Shown: positions 12,201 to 23,400 of the stretch, one piece after another
Layout: every line of letters begins with the position of its first letter
Numbering within the stretch: position 1 is the stretch's first letter
Assembly: GCF_032854445.1 (NCBI RefSeq)
Contig: NC_088295.1
Coordinates: 67,003,249-67,067,248 of the forward strand
Direction of reading: 5' to 3'
DNA: 64,000 nucleotides
Source of the DNA: Liolophura sinensis
Taxonomy: Eukaryota; Mollusca; Polyplacophora; Chitonida; Chitonidae
Made by a program: the position numbers and the translations under genes
The notes under the pieces: generated by a model
Seen by the model: the letters and a program-made list of their open reading frames with translations, nothing else
What the model was told of the DNA's origin: nothing
The model's database searches: none

Positions 12201-14421
12201 GTTTTAAAGCTAATGTTTTTACACACATCTATTTTGTGCCAAAATTTTCCTTGTGTTTAAAGGAAAACAATGACATTTGTTAAGTCTCCTGTTTTTTTTT
12301 ATTGTTTTAGATACTATATTCGTAAAGCTTTTGGGAGTTCAAAATGGATTATCTTTTTGGAAGGTAAGCATGATATTTTCTAAGTCATTTCATTTCTGTT
12401 CTATAGATGTTGAGCTCAAGTAACGAGGCCGCGTGTCTTCCAACAGACATCAACATTTCAAATTACATTTTTATTTTTTCAAGAAACGTTTGCTAGAAAT
12501 TAATAATGTGATAAAAATACGCTACCAGACTATCTAGTTCAAAAGTAAGTTTTCTTCTAGTTCCTTTAAATCAAAATTCGTCTCCAGATGTGAGCATTAA
12601 AGATGGACGAAGGAGATAATAGAAAGTTATCATTTTATTGACACGGATGTCAATGCCTTGTTCTTATTTCAATCATCAGGAGGCTGGTTCTGTTTTGACC
12701 AAACGAGCTGTCGAGAACGATGGTTGAACATGAAGTCCTATATGACGTCACGAATGTGGCCCGAAGTTAAGAAAGGTAAGAAGAACGGCTAAAAGAACAA
12801 TGTCACGTTAAACACATATATCAGTGTGCATAGTTACTGATGTTTCATTATCCATAATATGTGGCCAAGGTTGTCCTCCAGCTTTATGTGCGCCGACTGA
12901 TTGGGTCACCAGACGAACTGATTGGGTCACCAAAGCATCATTTCTTGGTCAAAGCCCTCTGTACATAGAATGTTGGATGAATGCAGCTTATGAACTAGCC
13001 GCTTTTGTAGTTCTCTTTGCGTCTTAGCTAAGACTTTACCACAATCCGCTTTCCTGTGGAATGTTTCAAAATAAGACACATCAGGTTCCACAGAACTGAT
13101 TTGTGTGTCATGACAGTACTTTAGTATTGATCTCTCAACACCGTTAGATCGAGCACATCGTCAACATATCGAGCGAACAGTTTCAGTCATGCTTAAGATC
13201 CCGAATTTAACCGTTCCCCCCAGCGGCGCTGACCCCTGGAATTCCTACCCACTTGAAGGGTTGGACTTATCAGATCAGGGTTAAGTATCTATGTCCAGTT
13301 CCAAGAGACCAAAGTCTTCAAAAGCGTGATAGCGAGATGCCAAAAAAACAGATCAACGGCCTACTAAGGGGCTGACTTGTTTTCATCCGCTTTTCTTCAA
13401 AGAGCCAGTGTTAAATATCAAACAGATCTGGACGTATGTATATTCGTTGGAGAGGATGTCATTTTCGATAAGATCACAAATACCCCTGTCTTTGTATTCA
13501 TTGATTTTCTTAATCCTGAAAGCTGGCGCGCTTGTGGAACTGGCTTAGAGATAGATGGCGCCACTAAGCCTCGGTCAATTACTCAAACAGCCGCCAGGGG
13601 GCAGCTTACGCCTTGAAGTGGCAGTGTATCACTTTGTAGCTCTTGATAGTGGAGCTGACGGCAAAGGGTAAAGCATTTAACGAACTAATTCACAGTAGAT
13701 TAAACAAACGAGATTTGATCGAAAAAGACAATGATAGCATTTCCCATATGACCCACTTCATAACGTTGAAAAGGTATTCATAAACGTTTGTAAAGACATC
13801 CTGTCTCTTTGCCAGCTCACGAAGTGGTTCAGTGTAAGACTGTTGTCCTCACCCAGATAATACCCTTTTCGTGGCAACTAACAGATACGTCTTCCAGCGG
13901 TGTTACATATAGCAACGTGTGTATGGCCTACATGTGTGTACGTTTGGAACATCTCTGATGAAAGAAACAGCTTGAAAAGCATTCCATTAATTCTTTGTTT
14001 TAACATCGACCTTAATGTCACTATTAAAGACATGCTGGGGATTTCTATAAATATTAATCTTGGGTTTCCCCCGGGCTCTGCCTGGTTTCCACCCATCATA
14101 ATGCTGTCCGCCGTCGTATAAGTGAAATATTCTTGAGTACGGCATAAAACACCAATCAAATAAATAAATAAATACAAATGTTAATCATTGGATTTACTGC
14201 TGTAATATATTGTTTTTTCTGAGACAGTTTTTGCTATTAACCTTTCGGACTTAATTATCGGCTTTCGCTGGCCAAGCGCTTTAACGTATTCATTTTTGAG
14301 ACCACCACGCCTTAATCAGTGCTCGAATCACATTCTCGCAGCCTTGGTTGTAGATATATGTTACAAAGTTTGTCAGGTTCTTGGTAGTTTTCGTGTCTCT
14401 TCCATTTATCTGGCCAATGTT

Positions 14422-14486
<65 letters not shown>

Positions 14487-17400
14487 ACAGTACGGTGTAA
14501 AATTTCAAATATATAAATACTGAGATGGATAAACATATTTAACTTCATTAAACATGCCCATTTGCGTGTACAAACTTTTTATATTCCATTGAAGGAAAGG
14601 GGATACTATCATGGGATCCAGAAGAAAATCCGTATTACTTTTACTCAAACATGGTGTAAGTATGATATCAGTGGGAAGTAGTATCTGCGTGCATATACCT
14701 ATAAACCCGTATATATTCATATGACAGTGTATCAGTATTATGCTAATATGATATACTATTTGATAATTTCACATTCAATGTATGGAATCAAGACATTCAA
14801 AAATGTATGACTTAATATAAAGATTTAAAAGAAGTATGGGGTAATATCATTTTAATGCCAGCACAAAACGGTTACGATGTCATTAGCTTATTTCAAGCCT
14901 TTGTCCATTTTCGTTCCAGCTATATCCCGTATTGTTCCAGTGACTCCTGGACTGGATCAATAAAGAACCCCAAAGGTAAGACACCCTAAGACTCATTCCA
15001 TTGGAGAGAATGGAAATGAAAGCTAATGAATTTACATTAAAATTAAAGTTAATTTAACATTACACATTATATGACATTGCTCCATTTCTTAATTGGGGTG
15101 CAACGTTAAGACATCGTCCAGTTTTAATGAACGGTTCCTTCACTCTTTAATCTGACAACCGTACAGCCAGCGAAATAATCTTGAGTATTGGGTTGAAAGC
15201 CAACCAAATTTTACAAATAAATAAAGTTAATAAAACGTCCTCTCTGATCCGTTGATGGTATGTTGATTGTTCACTCACATTTATGTGTAATGTAGAACAT
15301 TCATATTCTTGCGCTGGAATATAATATGTAAAGATATACATAAGTTTATTGTTTTCCTGATTTCAGATTCGTTTTCCTTTATGGGATCTCTTATCATTGA
15401 GGAGGTCATCAAGGATTTAATTCCTCAGGGTCTAGTCATAGCATCCAAGTTAATATTAGCCGGAAGTAGGTAAGAAACCTGGTTGGCATACTTTCACTTT
15501 CGTTTTCCCCAAAAGATGGACACCTTGGAGTTTAGACCTCCTTGTTGTACATTTTATATATAGACCACATTTTTTCCAATGCACAAGGTAGAAAACTTCA
15601 ATATCTGGGTTTATGTTATTTCGTTGCTTTGGAAATTGACATCGTATTTTCTTACCTAATATATCCCGTTCGCGCTTGACAATTTGTAAGCAACGACTGA
15701 TTGGAGGCAATAAAGATTTACTGCTTTCTTTCCCTACCAAGATGAATCATTATCATCGGATAGCTGAGTAATGGCGGCTGTTGTTGTTGTTTCAGCGCAG
15801 GCGGCACGGGCGTGCTGATGAATCTGGACCGTGTGTCCGACCTTATGGCAAGGTTAGCCCCCTCCGTCAAGGTTCGGGGGCTAGCAGATTCGGGGTGGTT
15901 CCTGGACAATGAGCAGTACGAACCCGTACCCTGTGTGAAGGCACATTCCTGTGCTCCTACTGAGGGAATCAGGCGGGGTATCGAGTAAGTAGAAGTTACA
16001 TTATCCAAGGCTTGTAGCAATCTTGCAGAAAGTATTAAGTTTAGATCACAGTTACTATTCACCTGGCATTTCAGCGCATAGTATGGTATTAGGTATGTCG
16101 TCATTGTAGCTAGAGAAAGTCTTTAGCAATGGAGACTATTTGTGAAAGTTGAAACAACTCTGCTTCCATGTAGATGTCTGTACTCACTTAACTGTGGTAC
16201 GTGATCTTGTTATTATAATTCAGCCCAGTTTTATAAGCCGTATGCATATACCGTTTTGTGTTCAAGTAGCTACAAAGACGGTGATGTGGATATTGCGTTG
16301 CACAGATGATGTCGTTGATATTACATTGTAAAAGTGGTGATGTAGGTGCAAATGTGGTATTGCAGGTGCGAAGATGGTGATGTAGATATTATGTAACAAA
16401 GATGGTGATGTAGGCATTACGTTGCAAACATGGTAATGTAGGTATTGCGTTGCAAACATGGTATTGTAGGTATTACGTTGCAAACATGGTATTGTAGGTA
16501 TTACGTTGCAAACATGGTATTGTAGGTATTACGTTGCAAACATGGTATTGTAGGTATTACGTTGCAAAGATGGTAATGTAGGAATGACGTTGCAGACAAG
16601 GCAGTGTAGTTATTACGTTGCACGCATGGTGTTATAAGTATTACTTTGCAAGAATGGTTCTGTGGGTATTAAGCTGCAAAGACAGTGTTGTAGGTTTTAC
16701 GCTGCAAAGATAGTGTTGTAGGTTTTGCGTTGCAAAGATGGTATTGTGGGTATTACGTTGAAAGATGGTGTCCGGCCGCCCGGGGGAAGGCCTTGCAGCA
16801 ACATGCGGATGGTCGTGGATTCCCCCGCGCTGTGCCCGGTTTCCTCCCACCATAATGCTGGCCACCGTCGTATAAGTGAAATATTCTTGAGTACGGCGTA
16901 AATCACCAATGAAGTAAATAAATAAAATAAATAAATATATGAAAGATGGTGTTGCACGTATTACCTTACAAAGATGGTGTTGTAGGTGTTACGTTACAAA
17001 GATAGGGTTGTGTGTAATTACGTTGTAAACATGGGGCGGTAGTTATTACGTTGCAAACATGTTGTTGTGAGTATTACGTTTGGTGTCGTATATATTACGT
17101 TGCAAAGGTTGTTGTACGTAGTACGTGACAGTGTTGTAGGTATTGCGTTAATAGCCAAGGTCATCACCTGCACATACCTTGTATAGCCAGTACGTATACA
17201 GTGGTCTCCAAAAGCCGAGAATTTGTACAGATTGTTAGATACATTATGTTCTTTTAATCTCTCACATATATGGTAGGTTTTAGCAATACAGGTAGAAGGA
17301 CATTCTCCGCGAGTTATTTTGTGTGCACAATTGCTCCTTATTGACTCATCCCCTTTATCCTTATACGGGGAAATGACGCTATATTACTGCGTAGATTGGA

Positions 17401-20400
17401 ATTAAATAAAGCAATATAACATACTCATATCATGCTGCATGGATCATCCAAGATCCCATCCTATATGCACGTCACCCTTTCTCGTGCACAGCCTGTGGCA
17501 GGGACAAGTGCCTGAAGATTGCAGACGCCAGTATAGGGACGAGCCCTGGCGATGTTACTTCGGGTATCGAATGTACCCGACGTTGAGAAGTAAGTATAGA
17601 TGTCCAGATAACGCAGTAAAAATTACAACGGGATGTTTATGTCCTATAGCTGTTTTTAGTCATGTTTACTTACGCAAAAGAATAAAGAGACAAGAATTCG
17701 AGCAAACTGTTCTCACAGGATGGGATTATGCATTTTTTGATGGAGTCAGATTTTTGTATAGCCTCTGATTTAGACCAGATCCAAGAAACGGCCGTTTCAA
17801 GATTGCGAATGCTCGTTTTCAGCAGAGGATGAACATGAAGACTGATTAATATTAGAAGTCAACATAAATCAGTATTGATTTAAAGTAGAATATTTTTTGA
17901 ATGCTTAACATATTTGGTGCGCGAGTTTCATTCGGGCATTCGAGTGTCTCGGTTCGTTCTTCTTCACTTCAGGCTCACTCACAGTATGAACATAACCGCT
18001 AACATTATTCCTTCTGATAATTGCTACAGCTCCAGTTTACATTGTCCAATACCTATTCGATGAAGCCCAGATTACTGCCAACAATGTTGGACCTCCTGTG
18101 AAGAAAGAACAGTGGCGCTTCATCCATGAAGTAGGCAATGAAATGAAGAAAACTTTGCAAAATGTCTCGTGAGTATTAAAAGTATTCAGTATATAATGCG
18201 CTTAGCGAATTGCCCAAAAAATTGCCAGCGTTGAACACTTACGTACACTGTTTCAGTTCGTTTTGTTCACATTTAAGCCCTAAAATCAAATTTCAAATTT
18301 GACCGGAGTCAAGGTGAGCTTTGTGTATTCTACACCTTAAACCTGCTAACGTAAGACTGATTAGAACACGGACCCCCTTGGTCAAAGGCCGGCTCGTCTC
18401 TCGTACTTTGATGAACTTCCGCTCATTTGAATTGCTCAAAACTATAAGAGTATATCTGTCCATACCTATCCAGTCCATTACTGGGGCTAATACATGAACA
18501 TAGGTTGGACTGAGTCTTAACCTTATATATGCATGGAGTTTTTTTGCGCTGTGATTTCTTTGTTTCTTTTTCACAGAGCAGTGTTTGCACCAGCCTGTCT
18601 CTCCCATATACTGTTAACGAAAAGGTAAGCTATAAAAATCTGTTTCTGTTCATCGATTGCTATTGAATTCTTTTGCTTTATACGACGCGTGATGTTAATC
18701 TTTTTACTGGAATGTTTTTAATTGGAGAATTATCACTTCCCAAAGCAGTTTTGAAAGGTTCCAAAACAACAGCAAGAAAAATACATAAGAAGAAGCGATT
18801 GTGCTGCTACCATTTATCTCTAACTGAGCTTTAGTTATGGCATTCGATGTTGATCGGTTTGTAATAATCATATATATTAAGGTATTCCAACTTCTCTACT
18901 AAATATTTGGCTTCGTGCTAAAAGTAATGAAATCAATATTGGAGGAACGACTCACACATTTGGCTCTCGGTGGTCATATGTATGGATCATTATTAAGGTA
19001 AAAACTGCTGCCCTATTGAATGAGCGGCAAATCTAAGTGAGGTGTAACCATCCTTTGGTATCCTCCTATTGAGTGATTGGCAGACCTAATTGAGGTGTAA
19101 CCATATTTTCATATCCTCCTATTGAGTGAGTAGCAAACTTAAGTGAGGTGTAACCATCTTTTGATATCCTATTGAGTTAGCGGCAAACTTAAGTGAGGTG
19201 TAACCATATTTTGATATCCTCCTATTGAGTTAGTGGCAAACTTAAGTGAGGTGTAACCATATTTTGATATCCTCCTAATGAGTGAGTGGCAAACTTTGGT
19301 GAGGTGTAGCCATATTTTGATATCTTCCTATTGAGTTAGCGGCAAACTTAAGTGAGGTGTAACCATCTTTTGATATCCTCCTATTGAGTTAGTGGCAAAC
19401 TTAAGTGAGGTGTAACCATATTTTGATATTCTCCTAATGAGTGAGTGGCAAACTTAAGTGAGCTGTAACCATCTTTTGATGTCCTCCTATTGAGTGAGTG
19501 GCAAACTTTCGTGAGACGTAACCATCTTTTGATATCCTCATATTGAGTGAGTGGCAAACTTAAGTGAGGTGTAACTATCTTTTGATATCCTCCTATTGAG
19601 TGAGTGGCAAACTTAAGTGAGGTGTAACCATATTTTGATTCACTACTATTGAGTGAGTGGCAAACTTAAGTGAGGTGTAGCCATATTTTGATATCCTCCT
19701 ATTGAGTTAGTGGCAAACTTAAGTGAGGTGTAACCATATTTTGATATCCTCCTATTGAGTGAGTGGCAGACTAAAGTGAGGCGTAACCATCTTTTGATAT
19801 CCTGCGGTTGAGTGAGTGGCAAAGTTAAGTGACACCAGTGTAAGGTGTCTCCTCCTGCAGACATCTAAGTGAGATGTAACCATGCATTTTGTGGTTTCCT
19901 AATGAATGAGTGATGCAACTAAATGAGGCGTAATAATATATTGGTGTTTTCTTGTTCAGTGAGTGGCAGTCGGCCAAACTACTCAGTGGTTTTGACGATT
20001 TTCTGTAAAGTGAGTTACACAACTAAGTGAATTGCAACCATATATTTAGGTTCTCTTGTTCAGTGAGATGCAATGATATTTTGATGACCTTCTATAGAGT
20101 GAGTGGTATAATTAATTGGGATGTAACTATATATAGATATTTTCCTGTTTAGTGAGTGGCAGAAGACTGCCGTGAATGGCGTCACTTTGGCGCAGTCAAT
20201 CTACTGCTGGGAGCGCGGCTCGGACGAGGAACTCCAGTGTCCGCTCGTCCGTCAACGTCTAAAGAAAATTTCTAAAGCTGTAAGGAAATCATCCGGGTGA
20301 GTGTCCATGTCAGCTTTATCTCATTCTAGCAGTAAATGAACTGAGCAGTAAATCAGATAAACAGTGTGCCAGTTTAGCAGTATTTAAATTGAGCCGTATA

Positions 20401-23400
20401 TCAACGAGCAGTATACCTGTTTAGTAGTAGTGCGTGAATCGAACAGTATATCACCAAAGCAATATTCCACCTTAGCAATACCCGTATGTGAATATATCAC
20501 CCGAGCAGTATTCATGTTCTTGCAGTATGTGAGTGGACTAGTATATCAGCTGAGCAGTGTGTCAGTTTATGTGAATGGACTAGTATGTCAGCTGAGCAGT
20601 GTGTCAGTTTATGTGAATGGACTAGTATGTCAGCTGAGCAGTGTGTCAGTTTATGTGAATGGACTAGTATATCAGCTGAGCAGTGTGTCAGTTTATGTGA
20701 ATGGACTAGTATGTCAGCTGAGCAGTGTGTCAGTTTATGTGAGTGGACTAGTATATCAGCTGAGCAGTGTGTCAGTTCATGTGAATGGACTAGTATGTCA
20801 GCTGAGCAGTGTGTCAGTTTATGTGAATGGACTAGTATGTCAGCTGAGCAGTGTGTCAGTTTATGTGAATGGACTAGTATGTCAGCTGAGTAGTGTGTCA
20901 GTTTATGTGTGAATGGACTAGTATGTCAGCTGAGCAGTGTGTCTGTTTATGTGAATGGACTAGTATGTCAGCTGAGTAGTGTGTCAGTTTATGTGAATGG
21001 ACTAGTATGTCAGCTGAGCAGTGTGTCAGTTTATGTGAATGGACTAGTATGTCAGCTGAGCAGTGTGTCAGTTTATGTGAATGGACTAGTATGTCAGCTG
21101 AGTAGTATGTCAGTTTATGTGTGAATGGACTAGTATGTCAGCTGAGCAGTGTGTCAGTTTATGTGAATGGACCAGTATGTCAGCTGAGCAGTGTGTCAGT
21201 TTATGTGAATGGACTAGTATGTCAGCTGAGCAGTGTGTCAGTTTATGTGAATTGACCAGTATATCAGCTGAGTAGTAGGCCCCTATGTCACTTTAGTAAT
21301 GTGAGAATTGACCAGTATATCATCCAAACAGTATTCCGGTTTATCATGATTGGACGTGTGACTGGATTAGCGTGTATCAGCTGAGCAGCATGTCAGTTTA
21401 GCAGTTCGTGAATTGAGCAGTATATCACCTGAGCAGTATGTCAGTTTAGCAGTACGTCAATTGAGCAGTTTATCAGCTGAATAGTATGTCAGTTTAGCAG
21501 TACGTGAATTGAACAATATATCAGCTGAGCAGTATGTCAGTTTAGCAGTACGTGAATTGAACAATATATCAGCTGAGCAGTATGTCAGTTTAGCAGTACG
21601 TGAATTGAGCAGTTTATCAGCTGAATAGTATGTCAGTTTAGCAGTACGTGAATTGAACAATATATCAGCTGAGCAGTATGTCAGTTTAGCAGTACGTGAA
21701 TTGAACAATATATCACCTGAGCAGTATGTCAGTTTAGCAGTACGTGAATTGAGCAGCTTATCAGCTGAATAGTATGTCAGTTTAGCAGTACGTGAATTGA
21801 GCAGTTTATCAGCTGAGCAGTATGTCAGTTTAGCAGTACGTGAATTGAGCAGCTTATCAGCTGAATAGTATGTCAGTTTAGCTGTACGTGAATTGAGCAG
21901 TTTACCAGCTGAGCAGTATGTCAGTTTAGCAGTACGTGAATTGAGCAGTTTATCACCTGAGCAGTATGTCAGTTTAGCTGTACATGAATTGAGCAGTTTA
22001 TCACCTGAGCAGTATGTCAGTTTAGCAGTACGTGAATTGAGCAGTTTATCAGCTGAGCAGTATGTCAGTTTAGCAGTACGTGAATTGAGCAGCTTATCAG
22101 CTGAATAGTATGTCAGTTTAGCTGTACGTGAATTGAGCAGTTTATCAGCTGAGCAGTATGTCAGTTTAGCAGTACGTGAATTGAGCAGTTTATCACCTGA
22201 GCAGTATGTCAGTTTAGCAGTACATGAATTGAGCAGTTTATCACCTGAGCAGTATGTCAGTTTAGCTGTACGTGAATTGAGCAGTTTATCAGCTGAGCAG
22301 TATGTCAGTTTAGCTGTACGTGAATTGAGCAGTTTATCAGCTGAGCAGTATGCCAGTTTAGCAGTATGTGAATGGGTCATTATATCACCTGAGCAATATG
22401 TCAGTTTAGCAGTACGTGAATTGAGCAGTATATCACCTAAGAAGTATATCAGTTTGGCAATACGTCAATTGAGCAGTATATCAGCTGAGCAGTATGTCAG
22501 TTTAGCAATACGTCAGTTGAGCAGTATATCACCTGAGCAGTATGTCAGTCTAGCAGTACGTGAATTGAGCAGTGTATGAGCTGAGCAGTATGTCAGTTTA
22601 GCAGTACGTGAATTGAGCAGTATATAAGCTGAGCAGTGTGTCAGTTTAGCAGTATTTGAATGGATCATTATATCAGCTGAGCAGTATGTCAGTTTGGCAA
22701 TACGTGAATTGAGCAGTATATGAGCTGAGCAGTGTGTCAGTTTAGCTGTACGTGAATTGAACAGTATATCAGCTGAGCAGTATGTCTGTTTAGCAGTATT
22801 TGAATTGACCAGTAGACCGATCACCTTATCAGTATGCTAGATTATCAGTATGTGAATAGACCAGGATATCAGCTGAGCCTTATGTCAGTTAAGCAGAGTA
22901 TAAATTGAGCAGTATATCAGCTAAGCCGCATGTCAGTTTAGCTGTATTTCAGTACTTAACTGTATGTGAGGTTTACATTGTGTCAGCTGTTTGTTGGCTG
23001 AGAGGTATATCAGCTCAGGGGTATTTCAGCTTTGTGGTATGTCAACTTTCCATTTAAATCAACTAAGTCGTATGTCAGATTAGCAGTAGCAGAACAATAT
23101 ATCATTTTAGCACCAAAATTGTATATGCAGTTTCCACCTTTAATCTTTATAATCTCAACAGTTAAGTGTGGCTGACTTCAGTTTAGTGTGGCACAAGAAG
23201 CGTCATAAGAACCCATATACTTTTATCATAAGATAATATTTACAGACCCGCGCTGCTTCCTAATTTCCCCCAAAAGTTCTGCGAAAAATGCATTTGCTTC
23301 TTCTTCTCACATATAAGGAATGTGGCAGGAAAAGTGGAAATGCCCCTGGGAGATGATCCAGTGGGAACAAAGGCAGCTAAACGTCTGAAGAATAAAAAAC

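Larger units (their letters stand above)
3215..12310 (+). other. Notum: Notum intron 1 (9.1 kb)
   Basis: It contains a T-rich tract (3245-3310), a 51-bp minisatellite (5.9-6.5 kb), a SINE remnant (7.03-7.24 kb), a decayed membrane-protein-like fragment on the minus strand (9.1-9.43 kb) and a 53-bp minisatellite (9.45-9.87 kb). Several TCF/LEF-like words lie at 5.05 and 10.8-11.9 kb. No extra exon was recognised. Confidence 0.7.

Noticed and set aside
12940-12995. Reading SPLYIECWMNAAYEL as the missing Notum exon
   Set aside because: Only loose resemblance to the W-NA core, no acceptor or donor in the right places.
13221-13276. Candidate for the missing Notum exon (CCCCCCAG|CGGCGCTGACC … AGG|GTTAAG)
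   Set aside because: Its 56-nt length leaves the wrong phase for exon 4, and it encodes no NPYW-NAN-like core.
20430-21124. Plus-strand frames with repeated SSVSVYVNGLVCQL / MSAEQCVSLCEWTS
   Set aside because: Periodic translation of the 42-bp minisatellite inside a Notum intron.
21457-22380. 307-residue open frame on the minus strand with repeated KLLNSRTAKLTYCSAD
   Set aside because: It is the translation of the 48-bp minisatellite; the unit is a multiple of three without stops. Both strands are open and there is no domain or splice support.
19010-22830. Regular repeats as a possible CRISPR array
   Set aside because: Units are directly adjacent with no unique spacers, and the genome is eukaryotic.
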